Assembly (NCBI GenBank): GCA_002371615.1
Contig: DFGA01000042.1
Span: 102,149-166,148 of the forward strand
DNA: 64,000 nucleotides
DNA from: Lachnospiraceae bacterium UBA3762
GTDB taxonomy: Bacteria > Bacillota > Clostridia > Lachnospirales > Lachnospiraceae
Reading direction: 5' to 3'
How positions within the stretch are numbered: the first letter of the stretch is position 1; the number at the start of each line of letters is the position of its first letter. The notes beneath the pieces were generated by a model. The model did no database searches and was not told where the DNA came from. It worked only from the letters and a program-made list of their open reading frames with translations. The translations under genes and the position numbers were made by a program. Below are positions 1 through 8,234 of this stretch, piece after piece.

Positions 1-938
1 TCTTATGAGGTTTCAAAATCATTCCTTGAACAGCCTTCGTATAAAGAACATGATATCTACCGGGGACTTAGTATCCTTGCAGAAGAAATGGACTATATAC
101 AGGCAGAGGTCTACAAGAATTCCAATTTCGTCATCAGCAGAAACAACAAGATCCTTTATTACGACTGCAGCAACTTCTACTTTGAGATAGAACAGGCTGA
201 TGAACTACGTAAGTATGGCAAGAGCAAAGAAAACCGTCCGAACCCTATAGTACAGATGGGATTGTTCATGGATGGCGACGGAATACCTATCGCATTTGAT
301 ATATTTGATGGGGCCTCGAATGAACAGCCATCACTTAAGCCTTTGGAAAAGAAGCTCATAAAGGATTTTGATTTTGATAAGTTCGTTGTATGTACAGATG
401 CAGGGCTTGGTTCGGATGCAAATCGTAAGTTCAACAGTATAAATGACCGCAGTTTTGTAGTAACGCAGTCTTTGAAAAAGCTTATGGATGAAGAACGTAT
501 ATCTGCAATGGATGATAAAAACTGGAGACGACTTTCTGATGGAAAACCGGTAAAAAACTTTGAGGAGATAAGACAAAATCCTTATGACAACACAGATGAA
601 ATATACTACAAAGAACGCGTACATGACAGCAAGAGCGTTATAGGGCAGCTGATGATAGTGACCTACTCACCCGCTTATGCCATCTATCAGAAGAATGTAC
701 GGCAGTCACAGCTGGAACGGGTCGAAAAAATGATCAATTCCAAGAGTGTGAAAAAGCAGCGCAAAAACCCAAACGATCCCGCCCGATTTGTCAAAGTCAC
801 CCAAGTCACAAATGATGGTGAAATAGCCGAGACCTTATCGATGATAGTGTAAAAGATATCCTTTCAGTCAGTGAGGGGCGTTGGAAAATAGAGGAATCAT
901 TCCGGATCATGAAGACCGATTTCGAATCAAGGCATGTC
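1..938 (+). pseudogene. Truncated, frameshifted IS1634-like (IS4-superfamily) transposase remnant
   Basis: The reading frame is open from base 1 and runs to a stop at 850-852, so the 5' part of the gene lies outside the window. Around 838-842 a one-base shift moves the coding potential into another frame, where the residues EGRWKIEESFRIMKTDFES follow; this is the conserved C-terminal block of IS1634-type DDE transposases, including the catalytic Glu region. After about base 938 the similarity I recognise stops, so the C-terminal end and the right end of the insertion sequence are missing. The internal segment with YYDCSNFYFE and VCTDAGLGSD fits the same family. It cannot make an intact transposase. 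Family assignment is from memory of motifs, not a search. Confidence 0.8.
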
Positions 939-1015
939 AAAAGAGATAAGTCCGGGTTATTTTGTGAAAGCCGTGGATCTGAAATATGTATGAGTGCAAA
1001 TAATAAAAATGTGTG

Positions 1016-1021
1016 TATAAT
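1016..1021 (+). promoter_or_regulatory. Possible SigA -10 box ahead of the ugd operon
   Basis: A perfect TATAAT lies 58 bases before the ugd start. No convincing -35 is found 17 bases upstream. A second weaker pair (TGACAT at 1021, TACAAT at 1046) is an alternative. A promoter somewhere in this 140-base gap is expected because the upstream gene is a dead transposase. Confidence 0.35.
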
Positions 1022-1078
1022 GACATTAATGTGCTTCTGCGACATTACAATAAAACGATTAAGGAGTGAAAACCTATT

Positions 1079-2305
1079 ATGAACATCGCAATTGCAGGTA
1101 CCGGATATGTGGGAATGAGTATGGCTGTACTGCTTTCGCAGCATAATCATGTTACCGCCGTGGATATTATTCCCGAGAAGGTTGACAAGATCAACCGGAG
1201 AATCAGTCCGATTCAAGATGAATATATTGAAAAATATCTGTCGGAATATGACGAAAGAGGACTGGATCTTACAGCTACCACGGATGGGGAGCTGGCCTAT
1301 CGAGATGCGGAGTTTGTTATAATCGCGGCTCCTACAAATTACGATCCGCAGAAGGATTTTTTCGACACGAGTGCGGTTGAGTCCGTGATCGAGTCGGTAC
1401 TTGCGGTTAACGACAGCGCAATGCTTGTTATAAAGAGTACAATACCCGTAGGATACACAGAGAGTATACGAAAGAAATATAACTGCAACAGGATACTGTT
1501 CTCGCCTGAATTTTTAAGGGAGAGCAAGGCCTTATACGACAATCTGTATCCGAGCCGTATCATAGTCGGATGCTGCGATGCGACGCGGGATAAGGCCCAG
1601 ATGTTTGCAAACCTTCTTGTGGAGGGTGCCGAAAAGGAAAACATAGATGTTCTGATAATGGGACTTACCGAAGCGGAAGCGGTTAAGCTTTTTGCCAACA
1701 CATATCTTGCGCTCCGTGTTAGTTATTTCAACGAACTTGATACCTATGCGGAGATGAAAGGACTTGATACGGCAAAAATAATCAAGGGTGTCAGCCTTGA
1801 TCCGCGAGTGGGCGATTTTTACAACAATCCTTCTTTCGGTTACGGCGGATACTGCCTGCCCAAAGACACCAAGCAGCTTCTGGCAAATTACCGGGATGTT
1901 CCGGAAAACCTGATCCACGCGATCGTTGAGAGTAACAGAACAAGGAAAGATTTTATAGCTGACCGGGTATTGCAGATGGCCGGAGCAAACAGTTATTCGC
2001 AGGAATATGTGGGAGAAAAGGATGTTACCATCGGTGTATACAGGCTCACAATGAAGAGTAACAGCGACAATTTCCGGCAGAGTTCCATTCAGGGTGTTAT
2101 GAAGAGGATCAAGGCTAAGGGAGCGAAAGTCATTATTTTTGAGCCTTCTCTTGCGGACGGAAGTTCTTTCTACGGAAGTATGGTAGTTAATGACCTTGAC
2201 AGGTTTAAGCAGAGCTGTCAGGCGATCATAGCAAACCGGTACAGTGATGAGCTTTCGGATGTGAAGGATAAGGTATATACAAGAGATCTGTTCGGACGGG
2301 ACTGA
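1079..2305 (+). CDS. ugd: UDP-glucose 6-dehydrogenase
   Basis: Oxidises UDP-glucose to UDP-glucuronate with two NAD+, feeding cell-surface polysaccharide synthesis. The N-terminus has the Rossmann motif GTGYVG at residues 7-12. The middle has the family motif FGYGGYCLPKDT with the catalytic cysteine at residue 259. The C-terminal UDP-binding domain follows. The length, 408 residues, fits the short Gram-positive forms of this family. The start is supported by an AAGGAG site 12 bases upstream. It heads a tightly packed operon running to the aminotransferase at 6140. A role in capsule or flagellar glycan supply is inferred only. Confidence 0.93.
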   Translation: MNIAIAGTGYVGMSMAVLLSQHNHVTAVDIIPEKVDKINRRISPIQDEYIEKYLSEYDERGLDLTATTDGELAYRDAEFVIIAAPTNYDPQKDFFDTSAVESVIESVLAVNDSAMLVIKSTIPVGYTESIRKKYNCNRILFSPEFLRESKALYDNLYPSRIIVGCCDATRDKAQMFANLLVEGAEKENIDVLIMGLTEAEAVKLFANTYLALRVSYFNELDTYAEMKGLDTAKIIKGVSLDPRVGDFYNNPSFGYGGYCLPKDTKQLLANYRDVPENLIHAIVESNRTRKDFIADRVLQMAGANSYSQEYVGEKDVTIGVYRLTMKSNSDNFRQSSIQGVMKRIKAKGAKVIIFEPSLADGSSFYGSMVVNDLDRFKQSCQAIIANRYSDELSDVKDKVYTRDLFGRD

Positions 2306-2335
2306 CAGAATTGTTTCAATATGGAGGGATGATCA

Positions 2336-2551
2336 ATGGAAAACTGGAGAAGACATATTTTCGGATTAAAGGATGTGGTGATTTTCTCACTGTTTGCACT
2401 GCTTATGGGACTGCTTGCGGGATTCTTCCTCGCACCGATCAAAAAGGGTATGACAATAGGCTGCAACAATGGAAATAACTACATTTCCAAAGATGATGCT
2501 GAAAAGGATTTTCACGATGACCTTGAAATGGAGATGAACGAACTGCGATGA
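2336..2551 (+). CDS. Small single-pass membrane protein
   Basis: A 71-residue protein with one hydrophobic segment at about residues 12-33 (VVIFSLFALLMGLLAGFFLA) and an acidic, charged tail, so probably inserted with the N-terminus in the cytoplasm. It starts behind a GGAGGGATGATC site and its stop overlaps the next start by four bases (ATGA), so it is translationally coupled to the dehydrogenase. I recognise no family. Coupling and the clear ribosome site argue that it is real despite its size. Confidence 0.7.
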   Translation: MENWRRHIFGLKDVVIFSLFALLMGLLAGFFLAPIKKGMTIGCNNGNNYISKDDAEKDFHDDLEMEMNELR

Positions 2552-3582
2552 CGAAGATAGCTTTTTTTGATGCAAAAGAATATGATATTTCCTCGTTTGA
2601 AAATGCCGGAACGATCGGGGATTTTGAGGTTAAGTTTTATGAAACGAAACTTACGGAAGATACGGTACATCTGGCTGACGGATATGATGTTGTTTGCGTG
2701 TTTGTAAATGACACCGTAAATGCTGCGGTTATCGACGGACTCGTGGCCGGTGGTGTAAAGCTTATAGCACTTCGCTGCGCGGGATATAACAATGTGGATA
2801 TAGAGTATGCATTCGGAAAGATACACGTTGTAAGGGTTCCGGCATATTCACCGTATGCTGTTGCGGAACATGCAATGGCGCTTCTTCTTACGAGCATCAG
2901 GCGGATTCACAAGGCATATATAAGAACACGGGATTTTAATTTCAGCTTATCGAATCTTACCGGCTTTGATCTGCACGGTAAAACTGTCGGAGTGATCGGC
3001 ACAGGTAAGATCGGAAGAGTGTTTATTGACATTTGCAAAGGATTTGGAATGAATGTTCTTGCATATGATAAGTTTCCGGCCAAAGATTCGGGCCTTAATT
3101 ATGTGGAACTTGATGAGATCTGGGAGAGATCAGATATCATATCATTCCACTGTCCCCTTACCGATGAGACAAAACACATGGTAAATGCTTCGTCTATCGC
3201 AAAAATGAAAAAGGGCGTTGTTCTTGTTAATACTTCAAGAGGTGGTCTGATAGACTCAGAGGCACTGCTTGACGGGATCAAGGACAGACAGATAGGTGCA
3301 GCCTGCCTTGATGTTTATGAGGAAGAATCGGATGTGTTCTTCCATGATTTTTCGGGGCACATTATTGAAGATGATACGCTTGCAAGACTGATATCGATGC
3401 CGAACGTTATCGTTACATCGCACCAGGCGTTTCTTACCGCCGAGGCTCTTTCAAACATAGCGGATACAACACTTAATAATGTAGCTCAGTTTTTTGCCGA
3501 CGGTGTATGTGACAATGAGCTTTGCTATAAGTGTGCGAAAGTCGGAAGCTGTCCGCAGGAACATAAGAAATTGTGCTTTTAA
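2548..3582 (+). CDS. D-isomer-specific 2-hydroxyacid dehydrogenase (D-lactate dehydrogenase-like)
   Basis: An NAD-dependent dehydrogenase interconverting 2-oxoacids and D-2-hydroxyacids, probably pyruvate and D-lactate. The Rossmann motif GVIGTGKIG lies near residue 150. The catalytic Arg (LRCAGYNNVD), the later Glu region and the catalytic His (VTSHQAFLT) are all present in order. The length, 344 residues, is slightly above the usual 330 because of an unusual C-terminal cysteine cluster (C321, C326, C329, C335, C343) that ordinary D-lactate dehydrogenases lack. It overlaps the small membrane gene upstream and precedes a flavin hydroxyacid oxidase, suggesting both act on lactate-like acids. 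Exact substrate is not provable here. Confidence 0.88.
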   Translation: MTKIAFFDAKEYDISSFENAGTIGDFEVKFYETKLTEDTVHLADGYDVVCVFVNDTVNAAVIDGLVAGGVKLIALRCAGYNNVDIEYAFGKIHVVRVPAYSPYAVAEHAMALLLTSIRRIHKAYIRTRDFNFSLSNLTGFDLHGKTVGVIGTGKIGRVFIDICKGFGMNVLAYDKFPAKDSGLNYVELDEIWERSDIISFHCPLTDETKHMVNASSIAKMKKGVVLVNTSRGGLIDSEALLDGIKDRQIGAACLDVYEEESDVFFHDFSGHIIEDDTLARLISMPNVIVTSHQAFLTAEALSNIADTTLNNVAQFFADGVCDNELCYKCAKVGSCPQEHKKLCF

Positions 3583-3616
3583 TGGCGTGGCTCTCTAAAG
3601 AACGGGGGATACAATT

Positions 3617-4630
3617 ATGACATATCAGGAGATGCTTGATAATGCCAGGGACGCGATGCAGCCGCATTGTATGGCCTGTGTCGAATGCAACGGAAAGGCG
3701 TGCGGCAATCATATACCGGGTCCGGGAGCAAAAGGCGTAGGGGACGGGGCTATACGAAACTATGAGGCCTGGAAGGAAATACGTGTGAACATGGATACGA
3801 TTCATGCGAATTTCGAGCCTGATATGTCATTTGATCTGTTCGGAATGAAACTAAAGCTTCCGATCCTGGCCGGCCCGGTCGGCGCCGTAAAAATGCATTA
3901 CGGTGATAAATATGATGATATGCAGTATAATGATATACTTGTCAGGGCGTGTGCAGCAGCGGGTATTGCCGCGATGACAGGTGACGGAATGCTTCCGGAG
4001 GTAGTAGAGGCTGCAAGTTTGGCGATCAAAAACTGCAACGGATACGGTATTCCGACAATCAAGCCGTGGGATGTTAATACTCTTAAGGATAAGTTTGCGC
4101 TTGTCGAAAAATCATGCTGTTCGGTTGTTGCTATGGATATAGATGCTGCGGGGCTTCCGTTTCTGCAGAATATGGATCCTCCGGCGGGTGCAAAATCGGT
4201 TGAGGAACTAGCCGAAATAGTAAAAATGGCAGGAAAGCCTTTTATTGTAAAAGGAATCATGACTGTTGCAGGTGCTGTAAAAGCACGTGAAGCCGGGGCG
4301 GCAGGAATAATAGTATCCAATCATGGCGGGAGGGTTCTTGACCAGTGTCCTGCAACGGCAGAGGTTCTGCCCGAGATTGCCGAAGCCGTACCGGATATGA
4401 CTATATTTGTTGACGGCGGTATAAGGAGTGGCGTGGATGTGTTCAAGGCAATCGCGCTCGGAGCGGATGCTGTCGTAATAGCCCGTCCTTATGTTACGGC
4501 TGTTTACGGCGGAGCCGACGAAGGTGTTAAGCTTCTTACGGATAAGCTGGGAGCGGAACTTGCCGATACCATGAAAATGTGCGGAGCGGCAAGCCTTGCG
4601 GATATTAAAGAGTCTATGGTCAGGTTTTAG
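3617..4630 (+). CDS. FMN-dependent alpha-hydroxyacid oxidising protein (lactate oxidase/dehydrogenase family)
   Basis: Member of the TIM-barrel family that oxidises L-2-hydroxyacids with FMN. The FMN-phosphate and active-site region is visible as VSNHGGRVLDQCPATAEVLP near residue 235, with the later DGGIRSGVDVFKAIALGADAV typical of the family. A cysteine-rich N-terminus (C18, C21, C24, C29 in HCMACVECNGKACG) is known to me from clostridial members and could bind metal or a cluster. The length of 337 residues is shorter than glycolate oxidase, again as in clostridial forms. It lies 34 bases after the D-hydroxyacid dehydrogenase, which suggests a lactate-handling pair. Electron acceptor unknown. 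Confidence 0.85.
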   Translation: MTYQEMLDNARDAMQPHCMACVECNGKACGNHIPGPGAKGVGDGAIRNYEAWKEIRVNMDTIHANFEPDMSFDLFGMKLKLPILAGPVGAVKMHYGDKYDDMQYNDILVRACAAAGIAAMTGDGMLPEVVEAASLAIKNCNGYGIPTIKPWDVNTLKDKFALVEKSCCSVVAMDIDAAGLPFLQNMDPPAGAKSVEELAEIVKMAGKPFIVKGIMTVAGAVKAREAGAAGIIVSNHGGRVLDQCPATAEVLPEIAEAVPDMTIFVDGGIRSGVDVFKAIALGADAVVIARPYVTAVYGGADEGVKLLTDKLGAELADTMKMCGAASLADIKESMVRF

Positions 4631-4635
4631 AATCT

Positions 4636-5025
4636 ATGGATAACAAAGAACTGTATGAATATGCGCGCTCTTTATGTGAGCAGGCACAGGAAGAAGAGGG
4701 GACTCTGGAAGTCTTCTGGAATCGCATATCGGAGTATCCGGATATAATTAAGGAGTTTGAATATTACAGGGAGCATAATGATTTTCTGTGCGAACTAAAA
4801 CCCGGAGGGATAACGGTGGCGGATATTCTGGTGTGGCAGATAGACAGATTCAAAGCGGCACTTGATGAAGGAAAATTCGCACTTAAGTATAACGGACCGC
4901 ATATGGTGCTTGGGGCATTTTATACGATGGCTGATGTGATAGATGACCCCGATAGTTATGTAAACCGATTCAGATCGGAGACCGGCAGCGATTATGAAGG
5001 AAAGACTGCCTGTGTGGACAAATAG
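4636..5025 (+). CDS. Conserved-looking protein of unknown function
   Basis: A soluble acidic 129-residue protein with no signal peptide or membrane segment. It begins five bases after the hydroxyacid oxidase stop, so it is almost certainly in the same transcript. I recognise no domain. The sequence is rich in Asp, Glu and aromatic residues, and contains a central helix-like stretch (ADILVWQIDRFKAALDEG). Good codon usage and operon position support that it is expressed. A role linked to its neighbours' substrates is possible but unsupported. Confidence 0.7.
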   Translation: MDNKELYEYARSLCEQAQEEEGTLEVFWNRISEYPDIIKEFEYYREHNDFLCELKPGGITVADILVWQIDRFKAALDEGKFALKYNGPHMVLGAFYTMADVIDDPDSYVNRFRSETGSDYEGKTACVDK

Positions 5026-5045
5026 AAAGGAATGGGAAACAGCAT

Positions 5046-6140
5046 ATGATACCCGTTAATGATCTTAGCAGAGGATTTAAATTATATCAGGATGAATATG
5101 AGGAGGCTGCTCTGCGCGTCCTTCGAAGCGGATGGTATGTATTGGGCCATGAAGTCGAGGATTTTGAAAAAGAGTTTGCAGCTTCTCTGGGTGAAGAGTG
5201 TTACTGTGTGGGAGTGGCAAACGGACTTGATGCTATAATGCTTGGTCTTATGGCAGCGGGCATAGGAGAAGGGGATGAGGTTATTGTCCAGGCAAACGGG
5301 TACATTGCCACGATGCTTGGGGTGATGCAGTGCAAGGCAACGCCCGTTTATATTGAGCCGGATGAGTATTACCAGCTTGATGCGGCAAATATAGAAGATG
5401 CCATTACCGATAAAACAAAGGCGGTTATAGTTACTCATTTGTACGGCCAGGCAACACGTATGGATGAGATCGTACGTATATGCAATGACAGAGGTCTGAT
5501 GCTTTTTGAGGACTGTGCCCAGTCGCATTATGCCCCCTACAAAGGAAAGAATACAGGATTGTTTGGGAAGGCGGGATTCTTCAGCTTTTATCCCACCAAG
5601 AATCTGGGCGGATTCGGCGATGGAGGTGCCGTGGTCTCAAAAGATCCCGAAATAATCAAACAGGTTAAGATACTCAGAAACTACGGCTCGGACAGGAGAT
5701 ATCACAATATTGAGGTCGGATTTAACATGCGCCTTGATGAGATACAGGCTGCACTGTTAAGAGTGAAGGTAAGTCATATGCCCGAACTTCTTGCAAACAG
5801 AGACCATATAGCACAAAGGTATCTTTCCGAAATCAATAATCCCAAAGTTTCGCTCCCGCTTATTGCCGAAGGATGCAAGCATACCTGGTACCAGTTCATC
5901 ATCAGGGTTGATGATCAGGACAGATTCAGGGACTATCTGGAAAAACAGGGAGTCAAAACAGATATTTCATGGCGCACCCCTCCTTTTTTGCAGCCCTGCA
6001 TGGTAGAAAAGTACGGATACAAGGAAGGCGATTTTCCCGTAACGGAGGAGCTTTGTGCGCATATCGTCACGCTTCCGATGATGGATCATATGGACGAAGA
6101 CGAGATCACAACAGTAATAAATGCAATAAATTCATATTAA
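5046..6140 (+). CDS. DegT/DnrJ/EryC1/StrS-family sugar aminotransferase
   Basis: A PLP-dependent enzyme that transaminates nucleotide-linked keto-sugars. The PLP lysine is residue 185 in FSFYPTKNLGG, followed by GDGGAVV; an upstream EDCAQSHYAPYKG block holds the cofactor-ring Asp. The 364-residue length is normal. It most resembles the FdtB/WecE-like branch that makes amino-dideoxy sugars, but the exact sugar cannot be read. It closes the ugd operon and lies directly before a flagellin gene with its own promoter, so a part in surface or flagellin glycosylation is a reasonable guess. Start ATG follows GAAAGGAATGG. Confidence 0.88.
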   Translation: MIPVNDLSRGFKLYQDEYEEAALRVLRSGWYVLGHEVEDFEKEFAASLGEECYCVGVANGLDAIMLGLMAAGIGEGDEVIVQANGYIATMLGVMQCKATPVYIEPDEYYQLDAANIEDAITDKTKAVIVTHLYGQATRMDEIVRICNDRGLMLFEDCAQSHYAPYKGKNTGLFGKAGFFSFYPTKNLGGFGDGGAVVSKDPEIIKQVKILRNYGSDRRYHNIEVGFNMRLDEIQAALLRVKVSHMPELLANRDHIAQRYLSEINNPKVSLPLIAEGCKHTWYQFIIRVDDQDRFRDYLEKQGVKTDISWRTPPFLQPCMVEKYGYKEGDFPVTEELCAHIVTLPMMDHMDEDEITTVINAINSY

Positions 6141-6144
6141 AGGT

Positions 6145-6171
6145 TAAGTAATCCCACGATGCTTCCGATAT
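6145..6171 (+). promoter_or_regulatory. Sigma-28 (SigD/FliA)-type promoter of flagellin 1
   Basis: TAAG, then exactly 15 bases, then TCCGATAT. This matches the SigD consensus of Gram-positive bacteria (TAAA-N15-GCCGATAT) in spacing and in nearly every base. It is placed about 100 bases ahead of the flagellin start and closely resembles the site before the second flagellin. SigD itself is encoded at 44431-45198. Confidence 0.85.
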
Positions 6172-6267
6172 AATAATTGATTCGCAAGGATGCGGATCAA
6201 TTACGGGAAGGATCCCAGACTGGTAAGCCGCAATAAGCGGCAGCGTTTTATCGAGAAGGATCTTGGG
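6172..6267 (+). promoter_or_regulatory. Structured 5' leader of flagellin 1 with repeated GGA motifs
   Basis: The leader shares blocks with that of the second flagellin: GGGAAGGATCCC (6205-6216) and CGTTTTATCGAGAAGGA (6244-6260), the latter containing the ribosome binding site. Several GGA motifs, one inside the Shine-Dalgarno, resemble CsrA targets known from the Bacillus subtilis hag leader. CsrA control here is an inference; csrA and fliW are not in the window. Confidence 0.45.
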
Positions 6268-7662
6268 ATGCTTTCAGTAGTCAGCAATCTTAGCGCAATG
6301 AATGCGCAACGTCAATTCAATATAACCGGCGACACGATCCGTAAATCAACGGAGAAACTGTCAAGCGGATACAAGATCAATCGTGCTGCGGATGATGCCG
6401 CAGGTCTTACTATTTCCGAAAAAATGAGATCACTTATCAGAGGAATGAACCAGGGCTCTGATAACATACAGGATGGAATCAGCGTTATGCAGATTGCCGA
6501 TGGCGCACTTGCCGAAGTTCACGGAATGCTTCACCGCATGACTGAACTTTCGATTAAAGCTTCAAACGGAACTAATACAGCAGCGGACAGGCAGGCTATT
6601 CAGTCGGAGATAAACGAGCTATCGACGGAAATCACAAGGATAGGAAAATCAACGACATTTAATACACTATATATTCTTGATAAAGGTGAACCGGTTCCTT
6701 CGGATGGAGCGTCTGTCACAGAACTTGTTCATTGTGATTCTGCGGATACCGGTCATTTGAGTCAGGCATATCTTTGTCCGGAAGACGGCAAATACTATCC
6801 TGCTGCGGTACTTGATTTCGATGGTCTGGATGAATCCAAGATAAAAATGCTAAAGGACAAATCATTCTCATTCGTATGTGGATACGGCTGCGGAGAGACT
6901 TTCAAATTCACATTCGTCGAAGGGACAGGCGGGAGTCTTGATAAAAAGACACAGGGCGGTATCCATAATTATTCGGTTGGAATAGATGGTATAACAACCG
7001 GAGAAGGTCTTGTATCCGCATTGTATGATACTGTTCATAATAATCAGATAAGCGGTTTTGAAGGAGGCTATAAAGGAGGAGAGAGGGTTAGCCATGACGC
7101 CGGATTTGTAAAGATGTCCAGTACAAAACTGGTTGTATTTCAAGGTCGGAATGATAGTGGAAGAACTACGGCGGAGGCTGCTGCAAATATATATAGAAAC
7201 GCCACAGGGAGCATGGGAGCAATAGACTGTTCCGAAATAACTAAGGCTGCTGATGATGAGGAATATGTAAACAGGTTCCGCATACAGTGCAGTAATATTA
7301 CGGACGACTGTGAATATATCGAAACATACAGAATGAATGCAGCTGTTCTCGGAGTTGATAAGGTCGATGTGAGCACCGAAGAGACTGCTAGAAAGGCGAT
7401 TTCACAGATTGATAAGGCACTCGCAAAGGTCAGTAAACATCGTAGTGCTTACGGAGCTTTTCAGAACCGTCTCGAACATTCCTATGATAATAACAATAAT
7501 AAGGCAGAGAATATGACCGCAGCCGAGTCACGTATAAGAGATACCGATATGAGTACTGAAATGATGAAACTTACAACTGCGAATATACTCAGCCAGGCCG
7601 GTTCTGCTATGCTTTCCCAGACGATGCAGAATCCACAGAGCGTTCTGTCACTTTTGCAGTAA
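6268..7662 (+). CDS. Flagellin 1, cysteine-containing central region
   Basis: Filament subunit exported through the flagellar type III apparatus. The N-terminal D0/D1 domain (about residues 1-135) begins MLSVVSNLSAMNAQRQ and has KLSSGYKINRAADDAAGL; the C-terminal D1/D0 domain starts near residue 370 and ends AESRIRDTDMS... NPQSVLSLLQ. Between them lies a variable region of about 230 residues. An in-frame upstream ATG at 6190 exists, but 6268 is chosen because the conserved flagellin start and the AGAAGGA site lie there and the leader matches flagellin 2. The mature protein is 464 residues. The variable part contains seven cysteines, which is unusual in flagellins. I see no catalytic motif in it. 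Confidence 0.93.
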   Translation: MLSVVSNLSAMNAQRQFNITGDTIRKSTEKLSSGYKINRAADDAAGLTISEKMRSLIRGMNQGSDNIQDGISVMQIADGALAEVHGMLHRMTELSIKASNGTNTAADRQAIQSEINELSTEITRIGKSTTFNTLYILDKGEPVPSDGASVTELVHCDSADTGHLSQAYLCPEDGKYYPAAVLDFDGLDESKIKMLKDKSFSFVCGYGCGETFKFTFVEGTGGSLDKKTQGGIHNYSVGIDGITTGEGLVSALYDTVHNNQISGFEGGYKGGERVSHDAGFVKMSSTKLVVFQGRNDSGRTTAEAAANIYRNATGSMGAIDCSEITKAADDEEYVNRFRIQCSNITDDCEYIETYRMNAAVLGVDKVDVSTEETARKAISQIDKALAKVSKHRSAYGAFQNRLEHSYDNNNNKAENMTAAESRIRDTDMSTEMMKLTTANILSQAGSAMLSQTMQNPQSVLSLLQ

Positions 7663-7720
7663 GCGGCTGTGGAGACTTCCGATCAGGCGATGTGACGGGA
7701 AGAATAAATGAGGTTTTATT

Positions 7721-8101
7721 ATGGGATCAATTGTGAAACTTGAATGCAGCCGTGGAGATTATGAGGAGACCATTAATATAGGTCAGGGGATGAGAGATTA
7801 TGATCCCGTAAATTTTTTGGATATGTTTTCAAAGGAAGCAAGGACGATGATACAGTCTGTCGCAGATTCCGGGAAATTGTGGAGTTATTCCAAAAAGCCT
7901 GCACTCTGTAATAAATGCCACAGATATACCGCAGTTCCGGTGTTTGAGATATCAGGGACGAAAAATGACCGGCTCATCGGAATAAGCGATTGCGGACATG
8001 ACGGATGTATGGTTTTTGAGAACGGAGAGATTGAGGATACGGTAAAGTGTCCGAAATGTAATTCGGTAATGACAGTCTCAAACGTTGGTTTTTGGGATTA
8101 A
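7721..8101 (+). CDS. Small cysteine-paired (zinc-ribbon-like) protein between the flagellins
   Basis: A 126-residue soluble protein with three cysteine pairs: C63/C66 (CNKC), C91/C96 (CGHDGC) and C110/C113 (CPKC), a pattern expected of zinc-ribbon folds, plus C9 near the N-terminus. There is no signal peptide or membrane segment. It lies 58 bases after flagellin 1 with no clear terminator between them, so it is probably co-transcribed from the SigD promoter. I do not recognise the family. The position suggests a late flagellar function such as chaperone, regulator or partner of the filament proteins, but that is conjecture. Confidence 0.7.
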   Translation: MGSIVKLECSRGDYEETINIGQGMRDYDPVNFLDMFSKEARTMIQSVADSGKLWSYSKKPALCNKCHRYTAVPVFEISGTKNDRLIGISDCGHDGCMVFENGEIEDTVKCPKCNSVMTVSNVGFWD

Positions 8102-8115
8102 TGAAAATATAAGGT

Positions 8116-8142
8116 TAAGTAATGTGAGTAACAGACCGATAA
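8116..8142 (+). promoter_or_regulatory. Sigma-28 (SigD/FliA)-type promoter of flagellin 2
   Basis: TAAG, 15 bases, ACCGATAA. It shares the extended AAGGTTAAGTAAT left side with the promoter of flagellin 1, indicating that the promoter-leader-gene unit was duplicated. The spacing matches the SigD consensus exactly. Confidence 0.83.
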
Positions 8143-8234
8143 ATATAATGTACCGCATGGAAGCGGGTCAAAAGGGAAGGATCCCGGTCGGTTGTTTTCA
8201 TTAAACAGGACGTTTTATCGAGAAGGAACTTGGG
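8143..8234 (+). promoter_or_regulatory. 5' leader of flagellin 2, related to that of flagellin 1
   Basis: Contains the same blocks as the first leader, GGGAAGGATCCC at 8174-8185 and CGTTTTATCGAGAAGGA at 8211-8227, at similar distance from the start codon. The regions between the blocks have diverged, so the blocks look selected. The second block holds the Shine-Dalgarno sequence. Confidence 0.45.

Noticed and set aside
6190..6267. In-frame upstream start for flagellin 1
   Set aside because: It would add 26 residues before the invariant flagellin N-terminus. The matching leader and ribosome site of flagellin 2 show that translation starts at 6268.
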